Assembly: GCA_026129095.1 (NCBI GenBank)
Contig: JAHCIT010000002.1
Location: 496,001-560,000, forward strand
DNA length: 64,000 nucleotides
Source: Deltaproteobacteria bacterium
GTDB taxonomy: Bacteria; JAGRBM01; JAHCIT01
Reading direction: 5' to 3'
The notes beneath the pieces are model-generated. The model did not search any database and was not told where the DNA came from. It saw only the letters and a list, made by a program, of their open reading frames with translations. The translations under genes and the position numbers were made by a program. Of the stretch, positions 36,509 to 44,576 are shown in pieces (position 1 is the first letter of the stretch; each line of letters begins with the position of its first letter).

Positions 36509-37627
36509 TTATTGCTGTCTTGAGGCAAGCCAGCGGATCGAGGGCACGTGAGCTTCGGCAGCAGCAAGTATTTTACTGTGCCAGCGGCCAGTTTCCCGCC
36601 GGTGCAGCATCAGAACCGCTTCGTCCTTGCGTACCGATTCGGGCCGGTTGGCCGGTGACCGCGGAAGCTCAAACTCCAGCCAGGCGCCCGGCCGTCTGTC
36701 CAGGGTTCGTGAAATACGATCCTTCAGGTCGAGATACTGGCTGTTAGAAAAGTACCCAGTCGTAATGGAATTCCAGAACAAAACGGGTGTGGACCCGGCG
36801 GACCATTCCTCCGGCTCCAGCCCGTCCGGTAGCTCCATCTGGCGGAATTCAATTTTCGGCCTGCCGGGACTTATAGCAGCTTCAAGCCCCAGCTCCAGAA
36901 GCTTCATCCGCTCGGCCTGGTCTGGCCAGACGAGTGCTTTCAGCCACAATTGTGTCTGGGGGTCAGACGCATCAAGAGGATTCCTGTCAATGCCAATTCG
37001 CCGTGCGACCTGCCAATCGAAAGTGCGAGGCGCGTCGCTTCCGGTCACCGGCGTCTCGAGGGACGACTGACCAGGACCTCCGGCGTAAATCCGGTCGCCA
37101 TTATCATAAACAGTAACCCACCCTAGACGGTCAGCGGCGAGGGAAAGCCCGGCGCTGGAACCCAGTTCGACCAGATCGAACTGCCGGAACTCCAGCACAG
37201 AAGCTGCAAGAAGCCAGCAGGCGGACCGGCGTATCTCGTTTGTCTGGATCTGACCGCTCCGGAGTGTTTCCATTACAGCCGGGGACGGAGCGGACAGAAG
37301 TGACTTTACGCCCTCAAGAAAGTCTGCTGCCTCGGATCTGTCCAGCCCGACCGGCAGGCGCCGGCCATAGAATGTCTGCAGGATTCTTGCGGAGGGTTCT
37401 CCTCGTAAAACGGCGGCGTGGATCGATGCCGCAACAACCAGCGGAGACTCAAACCAGGCGCCGAAAGTCCGCTGTGCCCAAGTCGTTTCAAGAAGCCTGC
37501 GAAACCATTCCTCTTCCCTCCACCACTGGCCCAGCGCATTGAAAAGAATTTGGTACAGGGGAGACCGTTCCTGGCAGAATTTCGCCTGCTTGTCGCAGAT
37601 ATCGGCAAAACCAGAAGGTACGGGCAT
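36509..37627 (-). CDS. DUF2332 family protein
   Basis: Protein of 372 residues matching the DUF2332 family by its opening (FADICDKQAKFCQERSPLYQILFNAL), SPLVVAASIHAAVLRGE, the glycine-rich LVELGSSAGLSLAADRLGW (about 173-191) and the later FRQMELPDGLEPEEWS and PVLFWNSITTGYFS. The glycine-rich motif followed by an acidic residue looks like a methyltransferase-type SAM-binding loop, but no activity is established for the family. The gene lies upstream of the TPR gene on the same strand with a 46-base gap. GTG/ATG alternatives near the start are not compelling; ATG at 37627 is used. Confidence 0.75.
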   Translation of the reverse strand: MPVPSGFADICDKQAKFCQERSPLYQILFNALGQWWREEEWFRRLLETTWAQRTFGAWFESPLVVAASIHAAVLRGEPSARILQTFYGRRLPVGLDRSEAADFLEGVKSLLSAPSPAVMETLRSGQIQTNEIRRSACWLLAASVLEFRQFDLVELGSSAGLSLAADRLGWVTVYDNGDRIYAGGPGQSSLETPVTGSDAPRTFDWQVARRIGIDRNPLDASDPQTQLWLKALVWPDQAERMKLLELGLEAAISPGRPKIEFRQMELPDGLEPEEWSAGSTPVLFWNSITTGYFSNSQYLDLKDRISRTLDRRPGAWLEFELPRSPANRPESVRKDEAVLMLHRRETGRWHSKILAAAEAHVPSIRWLASRQQ

Positions 37628-37643
37628 GGAACGCCAGCCTTTG

Positions 37644-37955
37644 TCAGACTTGAGGCTCAGCGCCTAGGCGGGATGCCAGAGCTTGCATTTTCCGGGCAAG
37701 CGCGGTGTCGAGGTCAGAGATTGCCTTGAGATCATGGGTGATGAGATCAACGGTGATGTAGGCCCAGACATTAAACCACTCAGGATGGTGATCCATTGCC
37801 TGCGCCTCCGCGGCGATGGCCGACATAAAGCCGATTGCCTCAGGAAATCCGGTGAATTTCCATTTCACATGGAGCTTGCCGCTCTCGATCCGCCAACCAG
37901 GAAGCAGCTTCAGGGCGTCAGCAATTTCGGTATCCGTCAGTCTTCTCGCGCGCAT
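37644..37955 (-). CDS. phhB: pterin-4a-carbinolamine dehydratase
   Basis: Recycles the oxidised pterin cofactor after aromatic-amino-acid hydroxylation; in bacteria it may also have other roles. It has 103 residues with the active-site block MDHHPEWFNVWAYITVDLITHD, where the paired His residues and the following Pro/Trp are the family signature, and the N-terminal ARRLTDTEIADALKLLPGWRIESGKLHVKWKF. The ATG at 37955 has AGGAG 10 bases upstream; the longer frame to 38048 has no support. No phenylalanine hydroxylase is in the window. It is just upstream of the DUF2332 gene (16 bases) on the same strand. Confidence 0.88.
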   Translation of the reverse strand: MRARRLTDTEIADALKLLPGWRIESGKLHVKWKFTGFPEAIGFMSAIAAEAQAMDHHPEWFNVWAYITVDLITHDLKAISDLDTALARKMQALASRLGAEPQV

Positions 37956-38103
37956 TGGGAATAGTCTCCTGATGTTGGCGACGGTAGCCGCCCGGGGGAT
38001 CCCGGCGTCAACCGGTATGTATGTGCAGGCGCGAAACATAGTTCGCACTGCGCTCGCTGATACGCGTTTGGCTTCTGGGGATAGAGCATAAAGAACAATG
38101 ATT

Positions 38104-38124
38104 TTTACCGGCAGATTCGGTAAA
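38104..38124. promoter_or_regulatory. dyad upstream of the pdh operon
   Basis: TTTACCG (38104-38110) and CGGTAAA (38118-38124) around a 7-base spacer, ending 23 bases before the pdhA start. Suitable for a dimeric repressor of the pdh operon. Confidence 0.45.
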
Positions 38125-38147
38125 GATATCGCTCATCAGAGTGGCGC

Positions 38148-39188
38148 ATGAAAACCAGCTGCCACGGAGGCCTGCAATCTAAAGTGAAGCCATCACCGCA
38201 AGAGATGAAGATGCTCTATGAGAAGATGCTGCTGTGCCGGCGCTTCGAGGAAAAAGCCGCTGTTGCGTACGGTACGGGCAAAATCGGTGGTTTCTGTCAT
38301 CTTTATATCGGACAGGAGGCTGTTGCTGCTGGCGCTCTCTGCATGCTTCGCAAGACGGACTATGCCATTGCAGCCTATCGTGAGCATGCTCACGCAATCC
38401 TGAAAGGAATTGACCCCAAATACGTCATGGCCGAGCTGTATGGAAAGGTCACCGGCTCATCACGTGGCAAAGGCGGATCAATGCACATCTTCGATATGGA
38501 CTGCCGTTTTCTGGGTGGACACGGGATTGTGGGCGGCCAGATTCCGATCGCTGCCGGCGCCGGATTTTCCATCAAGTACCGCAAGACCGATGATGTTGTG
38601 GTTTGTTTCTTTGGCGAAGGCGCCATTCATCAGGGCGTATTTCATGAGTCAATGAATCTGGCAGCCCTGTGGCACCTGCCGGTTATCTTCATTTGCGAGA
38701 ACAACCGCTATGGCATGGGCACTTCACTGGAGCGTGCATCGTCCATATACGACCTTTCCAAGAAGGCGCTTGCCTACGAGATGGAGCGAGGTGTGGTCGA
38801 CGGCATGGACGCGGTGAATGTCTGGGAACGGGTGTCGGAAGCCGTTGATTATGCCCGGCATACCAAGAAGCCGACCCTTCTGGAAGCCCGTACCTACCGG
38901 TTCCGCGGCCACTCGATGTCTGACCCGGCTACCTACCGGACCAAGGACGAGCTGAATGAAATGAAGAGCCGCGATCCCATCAGCCTGCAAAAGGAGCTCC
39001 TTGTAGCCCAGAAACTTGTTGACGAGGCGTGGTTCGAGGAAGTGGATAAGAAGGTCAAGGCCGAAATGGAAGTGGTGATGAGATTCGCCGAGGAGAGTCC
39101 GGATCCTGATCTGGCCGAACTTCATGATCATGTGCTGGTGGAGCCAGAAGAACAGTCGCAACGGGAAGGAGCGAAGTCTGATGGCTGA
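38148..39188 (+). CDS. pdhA: pyruvate dehydrogenase E1 component, alpha subunit
   Basis: Thiamine-diphosphate-dependent decarboxylation of pyruvate in the alpha2beta2 form of E1. It has 346 residues. The cofactor motif starts at FFGEGAIHQGVFHESMNLAALWHLPVIFICENNRYGM (GDG...NN pattern with GEG). SSRGKGGSMHIFDMD and FLGGHGIVGGQIP are the pyruvate-type loops that set it apart from branched-chain enzymes. The final residues (EEQSQREGAKSDG) are polar. The ATG at 38148 is used, as the domain begins by residue 20. First gene of pdhA-pdhB-pdhC-lpd-lipBA; its stop overlaps pdhB by 8 bases. Confidence 0.95.
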   Translation: MKTSCHGGLQSKVKPSPQEMKMLYEKMLLCRRFEEKAAVAYGTGKIGGFCHLYIGQEAVAAGALCMLRKTDYAIAAYREHAHAILKGIDPKYVMAELYGKVTGSSRGKGGSMHIFDMDCRFLGGHGIVGGQIPIAAGAGFSIKYRKTDDVVVCFFGEGAIHQGVFHESMNLAALWHLPVIFICENNRYGMGTSLERASSIYDLSKKALAYEMERGVVDGMDAVNVWERVSEAVDYARHTKKPTLLEARTYRFRGHSMSDPATYRTKDELNEMKSRDPISLQKELLVAQKLVDEAWFEEVDKKVKAEMEVVMRFAEESPDPDLAELHDHVLVEPEEQSQREGAKSDG

Positions 39189-40164
39189 ACTTTCCTACCG
39201 CGAAGCGCTGAATCGTGCGATGGCAGAAGAACTTGCGCGCGATCCCGATGTATTCCTCATGGGCGAGGAAGTGGGCCTTTATCAAGGTGCCTACAAGGTA
39301 TCGAAGGGACTGCTCGAGAAGTTCGGTGAAGGAAGGATAATCGACACACCTATTACTGAAGCAGGCTTCGTCGGGGTTGGTATCGGCGCGGCCATGTGTG
39401 GATTGAGGCCCATAATCGAATTGATGACTTGGAACTTTTCGTTTGTGGCGTTTGACCAGATTGTGAATAACGCCGCCAAACTCCGGTACATGTCCGGCGG
39501 CAAGCTGAAGATCCCCATTGTTTTCCGGGGGCCGCAAGGCGCCGCTCATCAGCTCGCCGCCCAGCATTCACAAACCGTTGACGCACTCTACAGCCATTTT
39601 CCGGGTCTGGTTGTGGTCGCACCGGCAACTCCGCGGGATGCTTATGGGCTGCTCAAATCGGCCATTCGTGACGATAATCCTGTGATATTTCTGGAAAGCG
39701 AGGTGCTCTATAACGCCAAGGGGCCGGTGGAAGATAACGAGTTCCTGCTTCCGATCGGAAAAGGTGAAATAAAGCGCGAGGGGACAGACGTTACCGTCGT
39801 TGCCTGGAACAAGATGCTGTATGTGGCCCTGACGGCTGCGGAACGGCTTTCCCAGCAGGGCATATCAGCCGAGGTGATCGACCCGCGTACGCTCCGCCCG
39901 CTGGATGATGAGCTGATCTTCAACAGTGTCCGGAAAACAAACCACTGTGTTATTGTGGAAGAAAGCTGGCCGCAGAATAGTGCAGGAGCGGAGATTTCTG
40001 ACCGGGTTCATCGCCAGTGTTTTGACTACCTCGATGCTCCGGTAGCAAGGGTAAATTCGCAGGATGTGCCGATGCCGTACGCCAAATACCTCGAGCATGC
40101 CGTCATGCCCGAGGTATCTCAGGTGATCGATGCAGTAAAACTGGTGCTGTACATTGAAGATTAG
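39181..40164 (+). CDS. pdhB: pyruvate dehydrogenase E1 component, beta subunit
   Basis: Second half of the E1 enzyme, 327 residues: LSYREALNRAMAEELARDPDVFLMGEEVGLYQGAYKVSKGLLEKFG with the catalytic Glu (GEE), DTPITEAGFVGVGIGAAM, and the GPQGAAHQLAAQHSQ loop. The C-terminal transketolase-like domain has the potassium-associated segment and ends in DVPMPYAKYLEH. The ATG at 39181 follows AAGGAG and overlaps the pdhA stop by 8 bases, so the subunits are translated together. It resembles alphaproteobacterial/mitochondrial E1 beta more than the homodimeric AceE type. Confidence 0.95.
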   Translation: MAELSYREALNRAMAEELARDPDVFLMGEEVGLYQGAYKVSKGLLEKFGEGRIIDTPITEAGFVGVGIGAAMCGLRPIIELMTWNFSFVAFDQIVNNAAKLRYMSGGKLKIPIVFRGPQGAAHQLAAQHSQTVDALYSHFPGLVVVAPATPRDAYGLLKSAIRDDNPVIFLESEVLYNAKGPVEDNEFLLPIGKGEIKREGTDVTVVAWNKMLYVALTAAERLSQQGISAEVIDPRTLRPLDDELIFNSVRKTNHCVIVEESWPQNSAGAEISDRVHRQCFDYLDAPVARVNSQDVPMPYAKYLEHAVMPEVSQVIDAVKLVLYIED

Positions 40165-40189
40165 GGGTCTTTTCAGGGAGTAACGCGCG

Positions 40190-41506
40190 ATGGCTTACGT
40201 GCTGACGATGCTGCGCCTTTCGGACACGATGACCGAGGGAGTGCTGCTCAAGTGGAAGAAAAAGGAAGGCGACCGTGTCGAGGTAGGCGACGTCATCGCC
40301 GAGGTTGAGACTGACAAGGCGGTCATGGATCTGGAGTCGCCTGAGGCTGGTGTTCTTCGCCGGTATGTGATTCTGGAAGGCGCTACAGTACCTGTTGGCG
40401 CACCTATCGCTATTATTGCCGAAGCAGATGAGAAAATTGACGAGGTCCTGGCCTCCCTGAAAGGCTCAGGCGATGCAGCCCGGCCCGTTTCGACCAAGCC
40501 GCCGCCTAAAGTGGTGAAAGCTCCAGAAGCTCTGCCGAAGGCCGGCGGCACAGCAATACCTTCATTGTCAGAGCCGGCCGAAACTGGCGACGGACGGATA
40601 AAGGTGTCTCCACTGGCGGCACGGCTGGCGGCTGAGCATGGCGTCAAGCTGGACCGCATCAAGGGCTCGGGGCCGGGTGGCCGGGTAGTCAAAAAGGATG
40701 TGGAAGCGGTGCTGGCTGCTGGAGCCAGTTCCGACGCCGTGACGCCACCCGCTCCCGCCGAGCTTCCTGTCGCGCCTTACTCGCAGAAGAGCAAGCTCCT
40801 GGACAGCGGAGACGAATTCCTGCCGGGTGAAACAATGCCGCACTCCCAGATGCGGAAGACGATCGCCCGCCGGATGACGCAGTCCAAGCCTGGTGTTCCT
40901 CACTACTATCTCACCATCGCGGTGGATATGGAGAATGCGATCGATTTCCGCTCGCAACTCAACAAGGCGCTCCCGGAGTCGGACAGGATTTCCATGACCG
41001 ATGTGATTGTAAAGGCATCGGCACGTGCGCTCACGCAGAACCCACGTGTCAATTCCAGCTGGACCGACGGGGCCACAGTGCTTCATCCGGCGGCCCATAT
41101 CGGGCTTGCGGTGGCACTGCCAGATGGAATTCTGACACCCGTGATCCGGGACTGCGAGCGGCGGGGTCTTCTGGACATTTCCCGCGAGCGGCGGCTCCTG
41201 ACCCAGCGTGCGCGTGAGCGCAAACTGGCTCCGGAACAGTTCACCGGAGGAACATTTTCGATCTCTAATCTGGGGATGTATGACATCGCCCATTTTACGG
41301 CGATTATTGCCGAGCCCGAGACAGCAATCCTGGCCGTTGGAATGATCCGGGATATCGCCGTGGTCAGGAATGGCCAGGTGGTACCGGGCAAGCGGATGGA
41401 TATCACTATGTCGTGCGACCATCGGGTTATTGATGGCGCGGTCGGCGCAGCCTTCATGCGGGACCTGAAGGGAATTCTTGAAAATCCGGCCACACTGACG
41501 CTGTAG
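40190..41506 (+). CDS. pdhC: pyruvate dehydrogenase E2, dihydrolipoamide acetyltransferase
   Basis: Core of the complex, transferring acetyl from lipoyl-lysine to CoA. It has 438 residues: one N-terminal lipoyl domain with the acceptor Lys43 in ETDKAVMDLESP, a Pro/Ala/Lys-rich linker, a peripheral-subunit-binding domain (VSPLAARLAAEHGVKLDRIKGSGPGGRVVKKDVEAVL, about 140-178), a second linker, and the acyltransferase domain with catalytic His411 and Asp415 in CDHRVIDGAVG. Only one lipoyl domain, the usual number in this type. GGGAG precedes the ATG. Its Lys43 is the expected substrate of the LipBA fusion downstream. Confidence 0.96.
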   Translation: MAYVLTMLRLSDTMTEGVLLKWKKKEGDRVEVGDVIAEVETDKAVMDLESPEAGVLRRYVILEGATVPVGAPIAIIAEADEKIDEVLASLKGSGDAARPVSTKPPPKVVKAPEALPKAGGTAIPSLSEPAETGDGRIKVSPLAARLAAEHGVKLDRIKGSGPGGRVVKKDVEAVLAAGASSDAVTPPAPAELPVAPYSQKSKLLDSGDEFLPGETMPHSQMRKTIARRMTQSKPGVPHYYLTIAVDMENAIDFRSQLNKALPESDRISMTDVIVKASARALTQNPRVNSSWTDGATVLHPAAHIGLAVALPDGILTPVIRDCERRGLLDISRERRLLTQRARERKLAPEQFTGGTFSISNLGMYDIAHFTAIIAEPETAILAVGMIRDIAVVRNGQVVPGKRMDITMSCDHRVIDGAVGAAFMRDLKGILENPATLTL

Positions 41507-41526
41507 GAAACGGACGAAATAGCAGT

Positions 41527-42933
41527 ATGAGCGATACCCAGTACGACCTGATCGTCGTCGGCGCCGGGCCTGGAGGATACCCGGCCGCGATACGCGCTGC
41601 ACAGCGAGGCCTGAAGACGGCAATAGTCGAGCGGGATACCTTAGGAGGCATCTGCCTCAACTGGGGCTGTATCCCGACAAAGGCGCTTTTGAAGACGGCA
41701 GATCTGTACGATCATGTGAAAAAAGCGGCCGATTACGGCATCCAGGCCGGAGAGCCATCGCTGGAGTGGACCCGCGTAATTCAGCGCTCGCGGCAGGTGG
41801 CCGACCGGCTCTCTAAAGGTGTCCAGTCGCTGATGAAAAAGCACAGGATTGATGTGCTTTACGGCAACGGGGTTATCGAAAAAAGGAACCGTGTGGTCGT
41901 TACCAATTCGCAGCGGCAGGCAACGGCTTATGCGGCAAAATACATCGTCATTGCGACTGGAGGCCGTCCGCGACAGTTGCCAGGCATTGAGTTCGATGGC
42001 CGCCTTGTTATTTCCTCGAAAGAGGCGATGGTGCTCACCGAGCGGCCGAACTCGATCGCTATTATCGGGGCAGGAGCCATTGGAGTAGAATTCGCCAGTT
42101 TCTACGGATCAATGGGATCCAAGGTGACGCTCATAGAGGCGCTCCCCCAGATTCTCCCGATGGAAGACCTGGAGATCGCGGGTACCGTTCACAAGTCACT
42201 GGAAAAGCGTAATGTGGATATTTTCACCGGCGCGAAGGTCGAAAGGGTGCTACCGGCCGACGGTATTGTGACGTTGTCCATTCAGCCGTCGTCCGGCGAA
42301 ACTGTAAGCGTGAAGGCTGACAGGCTACTTGTTGCGGCGGGAGTTTCTGGCAATATTGAAAACATTGGACTCGAAGCACTCGGCGTGAAGACGGAAAAGG
42401 GTTTTGTCGTAGCGGACCGGACCACTTACGCGACAAATATCTCCGGCATTTATGCCATTGGCGATGTAATCGGACCGCCGCTTCTGGCCCATGTGGCAAC
42501 CAAGGAAGCCATCGTTTGTGTGGATCACATCACTGGGCATACACAGAGCTATGTAAACTACGACAATGTGCCAGGCTGCACTTACTGTTCGCCGCAGGTG
42601 GCGAGTGTGGGTTTCACCGAATCGAAGGCAAAAGAGAAATACCCGGATCTCGTCAGGGTAGGGCGCTTTCCGTTCCGGGCGTCAGGCCGGGCACTCGCTT
42701 CGGGTGATCACGATGGACTGGTCAAGTTCATCATCCACGCCCAAACAGGCGAAATACTCGGTGTTCACATGGTGGGTGCCGAGGTAACGGAACTCCTGCC
42801 CGAAGTAATCATGGCTCGAGAAATGGAACTGACGGTGCATGAGCTTCATTCCCTGATGCATGCACATCCGACACTCGCCGAGGCTGTCATGGAGGCTGCC
42901 GCCGATGCGCTGGGCGAGGCCATACACATCTGA
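41527..42933 (+). CDS. lpdA: dihydrolipoamide dehydrogenase (E3)
   Basis: Reoxidises lipoyl groups with FAD and NAD+. It has 468 residues with the FAD motif VVGAGPGGYPAAI (11-23), redox cysteines Cys43 and Cys48 (GGICLNWGCIPTKALL), NAD motif IIGAGAIGVEFASFY, central GIYAIGDVIGPPLLAHVATKEA and the dimer-interface His/Glu pair near HAHPTLAEAVMEAA. ATG at 41527 lies 20 bases after pdhC. The next gene starts inside its last 29 bases, giving tight coupling to the lipoylation enzyme. Confidence 0.97.
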   Translation: MSDTQYDLIVVGAGPGGYPAAIRAAQRGLKTAIVERDTLGGICLNWGCIPTKALLKTADLYDHVKKAADYGIQAGEPSLEWTRVIQRSRQVADRLSKGVQSLMKKHRIDVLYGNGVIEKRNRVVVTNSQRQATAYAAKYIVIATGGRPRQLPGIEFDGRLVISSKEAMVLTERPNSIAIIGAGAIGVEFASFYGSMGSKVTLIEALPQILPMEDLEIAGTVHKSLEKRNVDIFTGAKVERVLPADGIVTLSIQPSSGETVSVKADRLLVAAGVSGNIENIGLEALGVKTEKGFVVADRTTYATNISGIYAIGDVIGPPLLAHVATKEAIVCVDHITGHTQSYVNYDNVPGCTYCSPQVASVGFTESKAKEKYPDLVRVGRFPFRASGRALASGDHDGLVKFIIHAQTGEILGVHMVGAEVTELLPEVIMAREMELTVHELHSLMHAHPTLAEAVMEAAADALGEAIHI

Positions 42934-44569
42934 AGACCGGGGTCCCGACAGTCCACTGGAAATAGAACTGTGGCGGTCCCGGCAGCCGGTTCCCTATGGC
43001 CCTTCTTGGGAGCGGCAGAAAGAACATGCCCGTCTGGTGGGTGAAGGCCGTGCGCGTCCCGCGCTCTGGCTTCTGGAACATGAGCGGGTCGTCACCGTTG
43101 GCCGGAGCGGTGCTGAAGGGCTTCTGCATCAGACACCGGATGAACTGAAGGCCCGGGGAATTGATTTCTTTGAGGTGGATCGCGGCGGCAAGGTCACCTG
43201 GCACGGACCGGGCCAATTGGTGGGCTATCCGCTGATGCCGGTGCAGCAGATCGACCTGGTACCTTACGTTCACCGGCTTGAGCAGACGATTATCGACACG
43301 CTCGCCCATTTCGGCATCGACGCATGGACCGATCCGCCCTTTACCGGCGTCTGGACCGAGAAGGGAAAGATAGCTGCTATTGGTGTACGGCTTGCTGGGA
43401 ACGTGACAACACACGGCTTCGCTCTGAATGTCCGGAACAGGCTGGACGACTTCGCATATATCGTTCCCTGCGGGCTGGAGGGCAAAGCCGTAACATCCGT
43501 AGAAGCATTTTTGGGTGAACAAACGCCGGAACTTGACGCGGTGGCGCACCGATTTGTGGAAGAGTTCACTCGCCAATACGATATTCTGGTTGCCATTGAA
43601 CGCGAAATCAGCGCCGGCGGCGAAGTGGTCCAGCTTCCGGCTCGTGAAATTCCACACAGGGACCGATCGAGAATTGTCGCCTATTACGAAGAAGGCCTGT
43701 CGGGCCGAAAACCGTCATGGCTGAAGGTGGCAATTCCTTCCGGGCGGAACTTCGCTGATCTCAAAGCCCGGGTTGCTCGCGAAGGGCTGAATACGGTCTG
43801 TGAAAGCGCTTCGTGTCCCAACATTGGCGAGTGCTGGGAGCGGCGCTCGCTCACGCTGATGATATTGGGCAACACCTGCACCAGGCGGTGCGGTTTCTGT
43901 GATGTTGCTACCGGCCGGCCCTTACCAGTCGATCCAGAAGAACCCCGCCGGGTATCGCGGCTTCTCGCCAGTCTCGATCTGGCTTACACGGTTATCACCT
44001 CTGTCGATCGTGATGATCTTTCGGACAAAGGGGCAGCGCATTGGGCAGCGGTGATCAGAGAGGTCCGCCAGGGGAACCCTGGTATGCGCATCGAGGTGCT
44101 AGTGCCTGATTTTCAGGGTGACCGGGTGGCACAGGAAATGGTTTTTGCCGCTAGGCCTGATGTACTGGCCCACAATCTGGAAACCGTCCCGCGTCTGAAT
44201 CGTCTCGTTCGCCCGCAGGCCCGTTATGAGCGTTCGCTGGAGTTGCTTGAAAGCTCGGCCAAGTGGCCTCTTCTGACCAAAAGCGGTCTCATGCTGGGAC
44301 TCGGTGAAACGGATGATGAGGTGATAGAGGTCATGCGTGACCTGCGCCGGGCTGGTGTGGGAATTATGACGCTCGGACAGTATCTACGGCCATCAATTGC
44401 ACATCTGCCTGTCACCCGCTGGGTTCACCCGGACCAGTTCGCGGCGTTCAGGGCATTCGGTGAAAAGGATCTCGGCTTTCTTCGTGTCGAAAGCGGGCCC
44501 CTGGTCCGCAGCTCTTATCACGCCGATGAACCGGGTTTGGACGCACTACAGAAAACCGCATTGCGCTGA
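42905..44569 (+). CDS. LipB-LipA fusion: lipoyl(octanoyl) transferase plus lipoyl synthase
   Basis: One frame of 554 residues carrying both enzymes of lipoate synthesis. Residues 18-240 are LipB: EHERVVTVGRS, DRGGKVTWHGPGQLVGYP, catalytic Lys155 (GKIAAIGVR), THGFALNV and catalytic Cys189 (VPCG). After a 35-residue linker, residues 275-554 are LipA: auxiliary-cluster cysteines 299, 304 and 310 (CESASCPNIGEC), radical SAM cysteines 325, 329 and 332 (CTRRCGFC) and the C-terminal serine motif RSSY at 535-538. All catalytic residues I can check are present. No stop or frameshift lies between the domains. The ATG at 42905 overlaps lpdA by 29 bases; no later in-frame start suits LipB. It would octanoylate and then sulfurate Lys43 of PdhC. 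Confidence 0.93.
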   Translation: MRWARPYTSEDRGPDSPLEIELWRSRQPVPYGPSWERQKEHARLVGEGRARPALWLLEHERVVTVGRSGAEGLLHQTPDELKARGIDFFEVDRGGKVTWHGPGQLVGYPLMPVQQIDLVPYVHRLEQTIIDTLAHFGIDAWTDPPFTGVWTEKGKIAAIGVRLAGNVTTHGFALNVRNRLDDFAYIVPCGLEGKAVTSVEAFLGEQTPELDAVAHRFVEEFTRQYDILVAIEREISAGGEVVQLPAREIPHRDRSRIVAYYEEGLSGRKPSWLKVAIPSGRNFADLKARVAREGLNTVCESASCPNIGECWERRSLTLMILGNTCTRRCGFCDVATGRPLPVDPEEPRRVSRLLASLDLAYTVITSVDRDDLSDKGAAHWAAVIREVRQGNPGMRIEVLVPDFQGDRVAQEMVFAARPDVLAHNLETVPRLNRLVRPQARYERSLELLESSAKWPLLTKSGLMLGLGETDDEVIEVMRDLRRAGVGIMTLGQYLRPSIAHLPVTRWVHPDQFAAFRAFGEKDLGFLRVESGPLVRSSYHADEPGLDALQKTALR

Positions 44570-44576
44570 AGCGCAA

